Counted from the first letter of the stretch, positions 1 through 9,300 are shown. The stretch is 64,000 bases of DNA from Paratinospora sagittata (GCA_035771175.1 CM069603.1:22606286-22670285); one strand, 5' to 3'. Translations and numbers: made by a program. The notes: generated by a model from the letters alone, not told the origin.

Positions 1-865
1 AGAACGAAGACATATCTCATGTCTAACGCATTAGTTTGATCTCTGGTGTGTAAGGTAACCCCTCGATCAATCTTAGCACTAAAACTCTGAAAATTGCAAA
101 GTCTTCAAAATCACTTTCGATATAGTATTTCATTTTTACAAAAATGTTTTCCGAAAGGTTTTAATCATAATTTTAATGAGTTTTGAATTATTTAAAAGTG
201 TTTATTCTTATATCAAAGTGTTTTGAGTCAATGAAATGGTTCTTTAGTGTCAAAATATTAATTTTTCAAAAATAAGGCTATCCTGCAATTGGCACGTCTT
301 AGACTAAAATCTGATATTTCTAACGAGAAAAATGTGGGCACTTCTGCTTGCTCGATTTTTCTATTCCTTCACAGTTTTGCCAGGTTATCTTAATCGAAAT
401 ATTCTCTAGTAACACCTAGATGATTCCCATTGTCTCGCACGCCCAAAAAACTTTAGATTGAACAATGTTTTGAATTCAAATCTTTTTGTAGTACTCTTGC
501 TCTTTAACCTTCAACTTCAAATTTTATAAAACACTCATTCTCTGATTTTCAAAAATACAACACGCACGATATTTGCAAGTTAGATTGAGCTTTTCGAATA
601 GTTTTCAAGAGAAGAAAGTAATGATTCTTGCCTTTGCAAAAAAAGGCTTTGAATTGAATCAAAATTGCAATCTGGCTTGATGTTCAGCTAGTTCTTCATT
701 TTATCCCTTGTGTGCGAAGATTTGCAGAGGCTATCCATTGTTTAAAACTCTAAGTATATCAAGTGGTCTCGCTAAGATAACACATCAAAAATGAACACAT
801 CACCTGTTTTGCATCAAGAACACATCAAACAATAGCTTTCGAATTTGATCTCTGGTGTGTAGGGT
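1..865 (+). repeat. Satellite array, left segment (~865-bp monomer)
   Basis: This is most of one satellite monomer; the same sequence recurs throughout 11308-24996 and 26542-64000. The phase marker AGAACGAAGACATATCTCAT starts at base 1. The monomer carries a variant junction at about 838-850, where TTTCGAATT runs straight into TGATCTCTGG, so the usual 55 bp containing the phase marker are missing. The array is broken at 865/866 by the retrotransposon and resumes at 11308 with GTAACCCCTCGATC. I see no coding potential in this segment. Confidence 0.95.
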
Positions 866-1304
866 CCCGCCCGGACGCGCCTTAAACCGGCGGTACACTC
901 TCGGACGGGGCGCGCATTTGGAACAATTACAATGGTAATAACAGAGTGCGCAGCGGAAATACAATATACAGTACAAATCTGATTTCATATAATTCAGAAT
1001 ACTTTTGTACATAAAATGGTCAAGGGAACATACTCCCAAAATTCCTAATGATTCATACAAAGGGTACAAAATGTGGGCCCCATAACCTGCACCCAGTCCA
1101 CCCTAATTTCCTGTGAAAGATTTGATAATATTGGAGTGAGCTTAACGCGCTCAGTGGGTAAATAGTGCATGAGTATAACAATTAATAAAACATACTTCAA
1201 TATCAAATATCTTAAATACACCTGTAAGCATCATAATCAATCAATATGTATGTATGCATGACACCGTCACGTATTAATGGTTTGATGAGCGTACATCGCC
1301 TGAG

Positions 1305-1439
1305 TTCACGTACAGGTGTCCTTCCCCGGGCGTAGCCAGGTTCTCACTGTACGTCCCTCCTCAGGAACAATGCTCTGGATTCACGTACTGATGTCCCTCC
1401 CCGGCGTAGCCGAGTTCTCATGTACCTCCCTCTCCAGAG
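1305..1439 (-). repeat. Imperfect direct repeat inside the LTR (spacing 75 bp)
   Basis: Two related segments start at 1305 and 1380. Each begins TTCACGTAC, continues through a TGTCC-TCCCC stretch and CGTAGCC, and ends near a GTAC-CCCTC stretch. The same pair is present in the other two LTRs, so it is an old feature of the family. It lies well downstream of the TATA box in transcription order, probably in R/U5. Its function is unknown. Confidence 0.8.
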
Positions 1440-1741
1440 AAATAATATGAATAGTGAGCAATGCTTCTAACTATTCTATGAGTCATAAACCATATACGTC
1501 CCTAGGTGGTGATATGTATGATGCCAATGCATGAACTAGTTTAGTCTACTAGTCTGGTCTTTTCTTGTCAACGTCTAGTGATCCTTATCAGGGTCGGTAT
1601 CACGACGTGCAAAGTTAGGACATTCAGGTCATAAACATTATTGACATAATGCAGTGTAAATGAATAGTAGACATAATAATAATTGAATGTAAACTTTAAT
1701 AAAAGTTATGAAACACGCAAACCTATGTTTCGTTCCCCACC

Positions 1742-1831
1742 TTCAGATCTGGTGCTTTTCTCCGGACAGAACTTCGTTGCACCGCTTTCAGATCTGGCGC
1801 TTTCCTCCGGACAGAACTTTGTTGCACCGCA
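1742..1831 (-). repeat. 45-bp tandem duplication downstream of the LTR TATA box
   Basis: Two near-identical 45-bp units start at 1742 and 1787. Both contain TTCAGATCTGG, CTCCGGACAGAACTT and GTTGCACCG. The solo LTR carries the same pair at 25898-25987. The 5' LTR at 10163-11307 lacks it entirely because of a deletion. In transcription order it lies about 100-200 nt after the TATA box, so it should fall in R or the early leader. Confidence 0.85.
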
Positions 1832-1930
1832 CCGGGAGTCTCAAAGACTAAAAACTTAGAATGCGTGGAAAGGAGAAGAAAAATCACAAGAGAAGGTGAT
1901 TTGGTGTGAGGAATGAGAAATGAGGAGGTT

Positions 1931-1940
1931 TCTTATATAG
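1931..1940 (-). promoter_or_regulatory. TATA box of the 3' LTR promoter
   Basis: The minus strand reads CTATATAAGA, a good plant TATA element. It sits directly downstream of the U3 minisatellite in the transcription direction. The motif is conserved at the same place in the other two LTRs (10965-10974 and 26087-26096), which supports a real promoter function. Confidence 0.75.
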
Positions 1941-1948
1941 AGATTTTT

Positions 1949-2085
1949 GCGCCTGAACGTTCTGGCATGGCGCCTGAACGTTCTGGCAGGCGCCTGAACG
2001 TTCTGGCACGCGCCTGAACGTTCTGGCACGCGCCTGAACGTTCTGGCACGCGCCTGAACGTTCTGGCACGCGCCTGAACGTTCGG
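1949..2085 (-). repeat. U3 minisatellite, 7 copies of a ~20-bp unit
   Basis: Seven units with core GCCTGAACGTTCTGGC repeat every 20-21 bp. The core contains the perfect palindrome GAACGTTC within a nearly symmetric 16-mer. The array lies between the LTR outer end and the TATA box, the position of a retroelement enhancer. The last unit has GTTCGGGC instead of GTTCTGGC. Open frames through the array are by-products of the repeat and are not genes. Confidence 0.92.
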
Positions 2086-2159
2086 GCGTTGCCCAAATAG
2101 TAAAAATTTCAAATAGTTTTTTTTTTTTTTTTTTTTTTTGTGAAATACAGGGTATTACA

Positions 2160-2174
2160 CTCTACCCCCCTTAA
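2160..2174 (-). other. Polypurine tract (plus-strand primer site)
   Basis: Reading on the minus strand, TTAAGGGGGGTAGAG ends exactly where the 3' LTR begins with TGTAATACC. This is the expected position and composition of the primer for plus-strand DNA synthesis. A similar A/G-rich run before TGTAATACC is typical of plant Ty3/gypsy elements. Confidence 0.85.
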
Positions 2175-2396
2175 AGGGATTTCGCCCTCGAAATCAAGTC
2201 AAGTATGGATGAGGGGTATTGCTTGCGAAGTAGCCGCAGGTTGCTAAGGAGTCACGGCGTGTGTGCATCACGATATCCATTGATAGGATTTTCAGATATC
2301 TGCGTAGTTATTCAAGTGAAACAATGTATGAAGATAAGTGTAAACAATGTTTCATCCTGGTATTTATAAGTGAAAATAATACAATGTATCACATCA
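2175..2396 (-). other. 3' untranslated segment of the retrotransposon
   Basis: This non-coding stretch lies between the end of the chromodomain remnant and the polypurine tract. I see no ORF, repeat or RNA motif in it. Confidence 0.6.
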
Positions 2397-2501
2397 TCAG
2401 GTGGTACTAGAAAACAATTCAGGGTATTTCTGTTTAATTGTGGATTCTAGTTCCCATGTAGCTTCCTCTATGGCGTGGTGATCCCAGAGCACTTTCACAA
2501 G
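2397..2501 (-). pseudogene. C-terminal chromodomain remnant after a premature stop
   Basis: The 34 codons that follow the gag-pol stop (TAA at 2504-2502) stay open in the same frame and end at TGA 2399-2397. Their translation looks like the second half of a chromovirus chromodomain, including the motifs KVLW and EEATWE and an ending close to KYPELF. The first half of the domain lies in the gag-pol ORF before the stop. I infer that one in-frame nonsense codon cuts the chromodomain, which in intact chromoviruses can direct integration to particular chromatin. A stop-codon readthrough product is a less likely alternative. Confidence 0.75.
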
Positions 2502-5500
2502 TTACCTACGTCTCCGTAGGTCGTGAGTTTTTCTATCTAAAATCTGTATGGCTTTCTCTTGATACGTATTTCCTTCCTCAACCCGAACCTCGACTAAAGG
2601 GATGATATGCGAAGGATCAGGACGATACTTGCGAAGCATAGATACATGAAAAACGTCATGAACCTTAGGCATGGACGATGGAAGGGACAGACTATATGCA
2701 AGTTTGCCAATACGTTCAATGATCGGAAATGGACCGATATACCGCGGGGAGAGCTTTCCTTTGATCCCAAAGCGTTTGACACCTCGGGTGGGCTGGACTT
2801 GTATAAAAACAAAGTCCCCCTTATCAAATTCCAGAGGCTGTCGCCGTTTGTCAGCATAGCTCTTCTGTCGACTTTGTGCAACACGAAGTCGTTCCTTTAC
2901 TAGTGTGATCTTCTCAGAAGTCTCTTGAACTAGTTCAGGGCCCAACTGCGGTCGGTCTGCCATATCTAACCAGCATACCGGAGATCTGCAAGGCCGACCA
3001 TAGAGAGCCTCGTATGGTGCCATGCCGATACTAGTTTGGTAGCTGTTGTTGTATGCAAACTCAGCTAGATGTAAATACTTTGCCCATCCGTCATTAAAGT
3101 CCAAAATGCAGCATCGTAGTATGTCTTCTAAGATTTGGATAAGCCGTTCTGACTGCCCATCAGTCTGAGGGTGGAAGGCATCTTGCCCTTTATTATTTCG
3201 AGGTAAGGCTGTAACAAAATCCATTGCGATGTTCTCCCATTTCCATTCTCCAATAGGTAACGGCTGGAGAAGGCCAGAGGGAAGTCTGCGTTCTGCCTTA
3301 ACTTTCTGGCAAACAAGACATCGAGCAACGAAGTCTGCAATTGCCTTCTTCATTCCAGGAAACCAGAATTGTCGCTTGACATCCTGGTACATCTTGTCAC
3401 CCCCAGGATGCATAGCGTATCTCGAACAGTGCATCTCAGTAAGCACGTCTTTCCGAACCTCGGGATCGTTCGGAAGACAAAGACGTTTTTTATAGAAAAC
3501 GGCTCCGTCGTCAGAGACTGACCAATGAGGAAAGTCTTGCCCGCTGAGTAGAAGTGCTCGTTTCTCCATTAACATAGGGTCATTGGCTTGAGTAGCTGAA
3601 ATCTTGCGAACGAGGTCAGAGGTAGCGGACAATTGAGAGAGTCGTGGGCGTGGTCCCTCTTCGTTCAGCTGGAGGTTAAAGTTGTCCATCTCTGTAGCCA
3701 ACTTCCCCATTTCATAGTTAAGAGTGCAAGCAACATAAGATTTTCTACTCAAAGCATCGGCCACAACATTGGCCTTTCCGGGATGGTACTGGAGTTGGAA
3801 GTCATAGTCTTTCAAGAATTCCAACCATCTTCTTTGGCGGAGGTTTAGGTCTCTCTGAGTGTATATGTACTTAAGACTCTTGTGATCTGAGAAGACCTCG
3901 AACCGTTCACCGTATAGGTAATGACGCCATAATTTAAGTGCAAACACAACAGCTGCAAGTTCCAAGTCATGGGTTGGGTAATTACCCTCATGAATCTTCA
4001 GTTGCCGAGAGGCATATGCAACAACTTGGCCTTCTTGCATTAGTACGGCACCTAAGCCTTGGAGAGAGGCATCGGTGTATAATGAAAAACCAATTCCATT
4101 TCTTGGAGTGATAAGTACAGGTGCCGTCGTGAGGCGTTTCTTCAATTCCTGAAATGATGCTTCACAGGCGGGATTCCAGATGAAGCGCACGTCTTTTCGA
4201 GTGAGCTTGGTCATAGGTTCAGCAATCTTTGAGAAGTCCTTAATGAATTGTCTGTAATAGCCAGCCAAACCAAGAAAACTCCTAATCTGAGTAACAGTGG
4301 TAGGCTGCTTCCAGTTTAAGACTGCTTCAACCTTAGAAGGATCGACCTCAATGCCATTGCCTGAAACTACATGGCCGAGGAATTGAACTCGCTGCGCCCA
4401 AAATTCGCACTTACTCAACTTTGCATACAGTTGGTGTCTTTGTAAGGTCTGGAGGACGATCTTCAAATGTAGTTTATGGTCTTCCTCGGTTGAGGAATAT
4501 ATCAAGATGTCGTCGACAAAAACCACCACGAACCGGTCTAAGTATAACCTGAATATGCGATTCATCAAATCCATGAATGCAGCAGGTGCATTTGTTAGGC
4601 CGAACGGCATAACTAAGAATTCGTAATGACCGTACCGAGTTCTGAACGCCGTCTTGGTGATGTCTGACTCCCGGATCTGGAGTTGGTGATAACCGGACCG
4701 TAAATCAATCTTAGAGAAGTATTTGGCTTCTCGAAGTTGGTCGAATAAGTCATCGATCCTGGGCAACGAATATCTGTTCTTGATGGTGACGTTATTCAAC
4801 TTGCGATAATCGATGCAAAGTCGTAACGAACCATCCTTTTTGCGAACAAACAGAACTGGAGCGCCCCAGGGTGATGAACTCTTTTGGATGAAGCCATTAC
4901 GCTCTAATTCCTTAAGTTGTTTGTCTAATTCGACCAGTTCAACATTTGACATTCTGTATGGTGGAATTGAGATAGGCCCTGTCCCAGGTATGAGGTTGAT
5001 CTCAAAATCGAATTCCCTAACTGGAGGTAGACCAGGAAGGTCATTAAGAAAAACGGTTGGGAATTCAGATACGACTGGAACATCGCGTACTTCAGGAGGG
5101 TACAGAGCTGGTGATTCATTGCCGTCGCCAAGAGACAACGCTCGAAGTTGTGACTTGAGAAGGGCAACTGTTGATTTGTGTATCCATTTCCTTGTTCCCT
5201 GAATCTTGACAAACTCACCTGTAGGTAAAGTTAACTGAACGTGCTTGTTCATACAGTCGATCTTTGCATTCAGTGGTGCGAGCCAGTCCATGCCGAGGAT
5301 GATGTCGAAGTCATCAAAATCCATCACAAAAAGATCGGCATATATTATCTGTTCGGACATTCGAAGCTCACATCGAGAACACTGCAAATTCACGTCAGTA
5401 CCCGATCCGAACGGTGATGTGACATGGAGTGTGATGTTTGTGGGTTCAGGGTGCAGGCCTAAATGTCTTACCAATGCTGATGATATAAAAGAATGCGTAG

Positions 5501-6893
5501 CACCTGAATCAAACAAAACATGCACCAATGTATTGAACAAAGGAAAGGTACCTTCGACGACATTATTGTCTGGGAGGGGTTGGTGAGCGATGGCATATGC
5601 TCTGCCCTGGTTCCGTTGACCCTGGTTCTGCTGGGTCTGCCTGGGTTGGGCATTAGCAGCAGGTGGTGCTTGTTGGACTGGAATAGCAGGAATAGGGCGC
5701 TGAAGGTGCGGACAAAGATGTTTGACACGGCCCTTCTGGCCGCAGTTGTAACAAGTCGGCCTGTACTGCTGATGGTGTTGCTGGCCATTCTGATGATTCT
5801 GCGGGCCTTGTTGACTGTGGTGTCGACCACCACCTCTGCCATTGCCGCTGCTACGGCCACCGCGTCCAGAACGACCGCCACGGCCATGATGTCGGAAACC
5901 TTTGTGGTTAGAGTTAGAAGATTCAGTCGCAGGTTTTGTGGCATCATTCTTCGAAATCGGGGCTGGGAGGGCTGGGTTTTGATTGTAGTAGGGCTTCTTC
6001 TTGTTGCCCTGTTGGGAGCCTTGTTGGGAAAACGTTGCAGGCCGTTTGCCCTTATTCATTCTCTGTTCTTGTAAGAATTTCTCTTGTTCAAAGCTCATGG
6101 CCTTGTCAACAACCTCCTTGTAAATCTTGAGATCCAAGATCGATAAGGCTTGTCGAATGTCATGGCGAAGACCATTATAAAATTTCTCACTCTTATCTCG
6201 CTCCGTTGAGATGGTAGAGAGAGAGTAGACTGATAATTCTTTAAATTTTTCAGCATATTCTCTGACAGTCATGGTGCCCTGATATAACTTAGCAAATTCC
6301 TGGCGCTTCTGCTTTGTCACCGCACTGGGAAAATACTCATCAATAAACATTGACTCAAACTGTTGCCAAGTCATATCTGCTATATTGACCCTTGGGTCTT
6401 CTTTCACTGTGATCCACCATGTGTTTGCGGCACCAACAAGTTGGTAGGTTGCTAGTGGAATTTTACGAGTCTCATCGACTCCCATTGCATCAAGAGCCTT
6501 CTTGGACTCATCCAACAACTTTTGCACCTCATCAGGATCAATGGTACCATCGAAAGTAAGAGGTTGTAGCCGCTTGTATTTAGTAATCTGATCGGTTTGA
6601 GCTTCGGACCCTAATTTTACAGGTGCTTGAACCGTGGCAACCTGACTGGCTGCGGTCTCACAAACGGCAGTTTGAACAGTGACCTTCATCGCCTCAATAA
6701 ATCCAGCGAAAAAAGTTTCAATGCTTGAAGGCATGGCAAAGGGTGCGGGTGGTGGTGGTATTGCCTGCCCAGATGTAGTGGCAGTGTTGGGTGTGGCCTG
6801 TGCTGTTGTCTGAGGCGGCGGTTCCTGAATCTCAGGAGGTGCCTCCACTGCTGGACGAACAACACGTGGCCTTCCTCTCTTCCTGGTTTGCAT
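2502..6893 (-). CDS. gag-pol: Gag-pol polyprotein of a Ty3/gypsy chromovirus, defective integrase
   Basis: The ORF has 1463 codons and encodes the capsid protein and the enzymes of retrotransposition. Residues 4-10 are a basic AT-hook-like RKRGRPR. A retrotransposon gag domain spans about 105-275, followed by a Gly/Arg/Gln/His-rich linker. The zinc knuckle [14 protein letters not shown] has Arg at residue 389 where the CCHC His belongs. The aspartic protease has DSG at 462-464. RT has its first catalytic Asp at 730 and FVDD at 792-795. RNase H has YTDAS with Asp 941. The integrase HHCC is His1155, His1162, Cys1192 and Cys1195. In the integrase core the first Asp (1225) and the Glu (1249) are only 24 residues apart, so about 70 residues with the second Asp are missing in frame near 3174-3182. 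A GPF motif lies at 1387-1389, and the chromodomain begins near 1434 and is cut by a stop. The start ATG (6893) lies 7 nt after a splice-acceptor-like site. RT looks intact. Confidence 0.95.
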   Translation of the reverse strand: MQTRKRGRPRVVRPAVEAPPEIQEPPPQTTAQATPNTATTSGQAIPPPPAPFAMPSSIETFFAGFIEAMKVTVQTAVCETAASQVATVQAPVKLGSEAQTDQITKYKRLQPLTFDGTIDPDEVQKLLDESKKALDAMGVDETRKIPLATYQLVGAANTWWITVKEDPRVNIADMTWQQFESMFIDEYFPSAVTKQKRQEFAKLYQGTMTVREYAEKFKELSVYSLSTISTERDKSEKFYNGLRHDIRQALSILDLKIYKEVVDKAMSFEQEKFLQEQRMNKGKRPATFSQQGSQQGNKKKPYYNQNPALPAPISKNDATKPATESSNSNHKGFRHHGRGGRSGRGGRSSGNGRGGGRHHSQQGPQNHQNGQQHHQQYRPTCYNCGQKGRVKHLCPHLQRPIPAIPVQQAPPAANAQPRQTQQNQGQRNQGRAYAIAHQPLPDNNVVEGTFPLFNTLVHVLFDSGATHSFISSALVRHLGLHPEPTNITLHVTSPFGSGTDVNLQCSRCELRMSEQIIYADLFVMDFDDFDIILGMDWLAPLNAKIDCMNKHVQLTLPTGEFVKIQGTRKWIHKSTVALLKSQLRALSLGDGNESPALYPPEVRDVPVVSEFPTVFLNDLPGLPPVREFDFEINLIPGTGPISIPPYRMSNVELVELDKQLKELERNGFIQKSSSPWGAPVLFVRKKDGSLRLCIDYRKLNNVTIKNRYSLPRIDDLFDQLREAKYFSKIDLRSGYHQLQIRESDITKTAFRTRYGHYEFLVMPFGLTNAPAAFMDLMNRIFRLYLDRFVVVFVDDILIYSSTEEDHKLHLKIVLQTLQRHQLYAKLSKCEFWAQRVQFLGHVVSGNGIEVDPSKVEAVLNWKQPTTVTQIRSFLGLAGYYRQFIKDFSKIAEPMTKLTRKDVRFIWNPACEASFQELKKRLTTAPVLITPRNGIGFSLYTDASLQGLGAVLMQEGQVVAYASRQLKIHEGNYPTHDLELAAVVFALKLWRHYLYGERFEVFSDHKSLKYIYTQRDLNLRQRRWLEFLKDYDFQLQYHPGKANVVADALSRKSYVACTLNYEMGKLATEMDNFNLQLNEEGPRPRLSQLSATSDLVRKISATQANDPMLMEKRALLLSGQDFPHWSVSDDGAVFYKKRLCLPNDPEVRKDVLTEMHCSRYAMHPGGDKMYQDVKRQFWFPGMKKAIADFVARCLVCQKVKAERRLPSGLLQPLPIGEWKWENIAMDFVTALPRNNKGQDAFHPQTDGQSERLIQILEDILRCCILDFNDGWAKYLHLAEFAYNNSYQTSIGMAPYEALYGRPCRSPVCWLDMADRPQLGPELVQETSEKITLVKERLRVAQSRQKSYADKRRQPLEFDKGDFVFIQVQPTRGVKRFGIKGKLSPRYIGPFPIIERIGKLAYSLSLPSSMPKVHDVFHVSMLRKYRPDPSHIIPLVEVRVEEGNTYQEKAIQILDRKTHDLRRRR

Positions 6894-6897
6894 TGTC

Positions 6898-6930
6898 GCA
6901 CTGGCAAAGAGAAAAGGAAAACCAAGATTT
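6898..6930 (-). promoter_or_regulatory. Candidate 3' splice site just upstream of gag
   Basis: The minus strand reads TTTTCCTTTTCTCTTTGCCAG, with the AG at 6902-6901, then TGCGACA and the gag ATG. A long pyrimidine tract ending in CAG is a strong plant acceptor. Its position 7 nt before the ATG suggests that gag-pol is translated from a spliced RNA. Possible donors on the minus strand are GGTACGT at 9894-9888 (leader) and AAGTAAG at 7519-7513. The call is by motif only. Confidence 0.5.
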
Positions 6931-7312
6931 AGGGACTGTAGCCAAGGATAATGTTATAATATGCTCAGCAACAATTTCGAGAGTACTGCAATATGAAAAT
7001 CACCTATTTTTCTAAGTATAGTGGAAGTTTTTTTTTTTTGTTGAGGAATCAAAGAGCTTATATAACTCGTATGTTTGGCCATGGTGTAAAAACAAGGTTA
7101 GAACGTTTATATAATAAGTACAAATCTTTGCAAGTATTTAAAATGATTTGGTTGTGGTCTTTGTGAACATACATATATTTTATTGAAAAGTCATACGAGT
7201 CATAAAAAGTCTAAGATTTGCCTCGGTAAATAACCTGATCTAACGTTCTATCGCAATCTTATGCATTCATACGCTTACTCTTAGTCTGTTCAATTATTAT
7301 CCAAGTTCATAT
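6931..7312 (-). other. Non-coding spacer between ORF1 and gag
   Basis: No ORF or known motif is visible apart from a run of 12 T on the + strand near 7029-7040. The segment is AT-rich. It would be intronic if the gag acceptor at 6901 is used. Confidence 0.6.
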
Positions 7313-7590
7313 GTCCCATACCACATGAATTCAGTAATAAGGGTGGAAACCAAGTTAAGTTGTATGAACACGGTCTCTAAAAACATTGGCTGAATAGAAG
7401 TTCACTAATAGTATCGTCCAAATTTACTCGTCCCATACCGTGTAAACTTAGTGATAATATTAGTAATGCAACTTTCTCCAAATGTTTCTTTTCACACAAG
7501 GTCATGGGTTTTCTTACTTCCACATTTTATTCAGTATCCGCCAATTTTGTTGTGTCCCATACCACTCCAAAGTTAGTGATACAAAAGAAA
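7313..7590 (-). repeat. Three degenerate ~120-bp repeats in the ORF1-gag spacer
   Basis: The motif GTCCCATACC occurs at 7313, 7430 and 7554. Each copy is preceded by a CCAA-TT stretch and followed 8-10 bases later by a T-AGT-ATA stretch. The spacings are 117 and 124 bp. The sequence between the motifs is poorly conserved, so only this core has been retained or is shared. A role as a protein-binding or RNA element is possible; none is known to me. Confidence 0.7.
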
Positions 7591-7680
7591 GAATGGTTGT
7601 AAGTCAGCCCACCAAAGATAGTCTTTAAACAAAACAATTTTATTCATATATGTCAAAGAAAATTTGTACAATGCCAGAAA

Positions 7681-9273
7681 TTAATGTTGACCTTCTTGCC
7701 TACTACCATTTCTTCGAGATCTACTGTTATGTACAGAATGACTACTAACAGAAGGTTGAGAGTGTGCGCGCTCTGCGTTGGAGTTTTGCAAACGAGTTAA
7801 TACAAGATTGTGGCTCTCTTTCAGTGCAGCAATATTGGATGCCATTTCATCTAACCGTTCAAGTAGGTTAGTCGGTTGTCCCATTGGTGGTTGATGGGTT
7901 GGTTGTCTCGTAGGTGAAGGGTAGGCCATAGGCATTGGAGGAAAGTATTGGTTGTATGGGTGATTCATAGGTGGAACGTAGTTGTATTGATTGTGCGGGG
8001 ATCCCCTAACCGGAACCCCTTGGATAATTTGATTTGTTGGAGAGGAAAAAGTTTGAAATAATGGGCTCATTGGAATGTTTGGCCCTCCAAGATTTGGTGA
8101 CGCCCAGGACGGTTGTTGTTGGTTTACAGCAACTTGTGGAACTGGCTGATATTGTACCGCAGGAGTTGAAAATCTTTGGTACAAAGTGTTGCCTTGAGTT
8201 GGCACGTTCCAAGTTGGTGGATTTGCTTGCGTACCTTGTCTATCATGACTTTGTATAGGTGGATTTAGTGTGGCATATAATTCTTCGTCAGTAAGTGGTG
8301 GATCAATTGGATCAGTATTCAGGGCTGGGTCTGATGTAGGATTTGGATTTGAATCATTATTTGGGCCGTCTCTGACAGGCATCTTGCGTCGACATTTGCG
8401 AAGGCAACGCCCGTGCTTGTCTCTCATTCTTTCGGCAGTTCTGATTGTCGTGCCGAATACCTCTTCGTCAGTTACCCCTCCACTTGTGCCATAGGTCTTG
8501 AAGATAGAGGATGCTGTAACTGGTTCAGTGATCAGCTTTGACGTTCCATCGAAAGTGTCAACGTTGGCCGCGTGAAGTATCCTCATAATCAAAACTCCGT
8601 AGCCGAGGAATTCCTTCTTTAAAGGGTTTTGAATCACCCTCAACATTTGTTGGATGATGATGTGTGGTAGAGAGACTTTTATGTTCTTCTCTATGCAATA
8701 CAGCACAAGGAGTTGGGCCCTTGACATAGTGCCCCTAGTGCCCCTCTCTGGCAAGATGTTGCCGTAGACAATCTTTCTGAGGCCGACAAGAGATGGCTTA
8801 AGATGATTGTTTGGGAGGTTGGTGTATGTTGATTGAGTGTATGGCTCTTTGGCGAGGAAATTGAATAATTGTGCATTAGATTCTGCGATCTCTGCAACTG
8901 TCTGGGGGTCATGTGGATCAATAATTTTTTCCTCAATTGGAATCTCCAAAAGGCGAGCAATAATTTCGATATTGACAGGAATTTTTGTTCTCATGATTGT
9001 TGTCTCCAAATTAGGGCTGATCTCATCTCCGTGAAGTCCCACGTAAGTCATGGCTTCATAGAAGGATCTGACCAAGTTGTAAGAGACTTGACCCTCAACG
9101 TTGGTTATATTTAACCAATCCAGTGTTGCGAGTTTGTCATGAAGGATTGGACGGAGGCGGAGATCGCTATTGTCGATGCTCCTCATGGTCACAATCTCTC
9201 TTTTGGACAATTCCGTTAGTCTAGTGGGAATTGGTTCCCTGCTAGTAGAAGTTGTTCCCTCCCTTGAGGTCAT
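7681..9273 (-). CDS. Retrotransposon ORF1, plant mobile-element protein of unknown function
   Basis: The product is 530 residues from the ATG at 9273. I prefer this start to the upstream ATG at 9312, because the 13 extra residues would be translated from a pyrimidine tract and CAG that look like a 3' splice site ending at 9281. The first half, with motifs such as LVRSFYEAM, EIIARLLEIP and MSRAQLLVLYCIEKN, resembles the putative plant transposon protein domain found in ORFs carried by some plant LTR elements; this is recognition by pattern only. A basic cluster (RCLRKCRRK, about residue 290) could be a nuclear signal. The second half is rich in Pro, Gln and Asn, then has a coiled-coil-like stretch (LLERLDEMASNIAALKES) and a basic Ser/Arg tail. 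It is not gag, because the downstream ORF has its own gag domain. It is in a different frame from gag-pol, with a gap of 787 nt. Its function is unknown. Confidence 0.8.
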   Translation of the reverse strand: MTSREGTTSTSREPIPTRLTELSKREIVTMRSIDNSDLRLRPILHDKLATLDWLNITNVEGQVSYNLVRSFYEAMTYVGLHGDEISPNLETTIMRTKIPVNIEIIARLLEIPIEEKIIDPHDPQTVAEIAESNAQLFNFLAKEPYTQSTYTNLPNNHLKPSLVGLRKIVYGNILPERGTRGTMSRAQLLVLYCIEKNIKVSLPHIIIQQMLRVIQNPLKKEFLGYGVLIMRILHAANVDTFDGTSKLITEPVTASSIFKTYGTSGGVTDEEVFGTTIRTAERMRDKHGRCLRKCRRKMPVRDGPNNDSNPNPTSDPALNTDPIDPPLTDEELYATLNPPIQSHDRQGTQANPPTWNVPTQGNTLYQRFSTPAVQYQPVPQVAVNQQQPSWASPNLGGPNIPMSPLFQTFSSPTNQIIQGVPVRGSPHNQYNYVPPMNHPYNQYFPPMPMAYPSPTRQPTHQPPMGQPTNLLERLDEMASNIAALKESHNLVLTRLQNSNAERAHSQPSVSSHSVHNSRSRRNGSRQEGQH

Positions 9274-9280
9274 TCTTTTG

Positions 9281-9300
9281 CTGAAAGGAAAATAAATTTG
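9281..9300 (-). promoter_or_regulatory. Candidate 3' splice site just upstream of ORF1
   Basis: The minus strand reads AATTTATTTTCCTTTCAG with the AG at 9282-9281, followed by CAAAAGA and the ATG at 9273. This is a near-ideal plant acceptor. It would end an AT-rich leader intron of about 613 nt starting at the donor-like site at 9893. It also explains why the longer ORF begins with a run of Phe, Pro and Ser. Confidence 0.55.

Larger units (their letters stand above)
866..2159 (-). repeat. 3' LTR of the full-length element
   Basis: The sequence matches the LTR at 10163-11307 and the solo LTR at 24997-26541 over most of its length, and ends in the same GGTATTACA. It starts at LTR base 9, with the first TGTCACAC missing. 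In transcription order it holds an oligo-A tract (23 T on the + strand, ending at 2139), the U3 minisatellite, a TATA box at 1931-1940, a 45-bp tandem duplication at 1742-1831, and a 75-bp-spaced imperfect repeat at 1305-1439 that includes TTCACGTAC and CGTAGCC. A GC- and CpG-rich end lies at 866-915. Unlike the 5' LTR it retains the region around 1580-1850, but it lacks about 20 bp seen in the solo LTR near 1571. Confidence 0.93.

Noticed and set aside
800..1069. Short minus-strand frame, repeated at 10165-10374 and 25132-25359
   Set aside because: It lies within the LTR and overlaps the satellite junction in one copy. Its length and ends vary between LTRs and it has no known domain, so coding is unlikely.
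2117..2139. T-run as a transcription terminator
   Set aside because: It is the oligo-A/T tract of the LTR near its outer end, of different length in each LTR. It is not a bacterial-type terminator and no stem precedes it.
5520..6074. 184-codon open frame on the + strand, with several other + strand frames between 2607 and 6130
   Set aside because: They are antisense to the gag-pol ORF, have low-complexity translations and no recognisable domain.
8034..9114. Short frames overlapping ORF1 on both strands
   Set aside because: They are shadow frames of the 530-codon ORF and show no domain.
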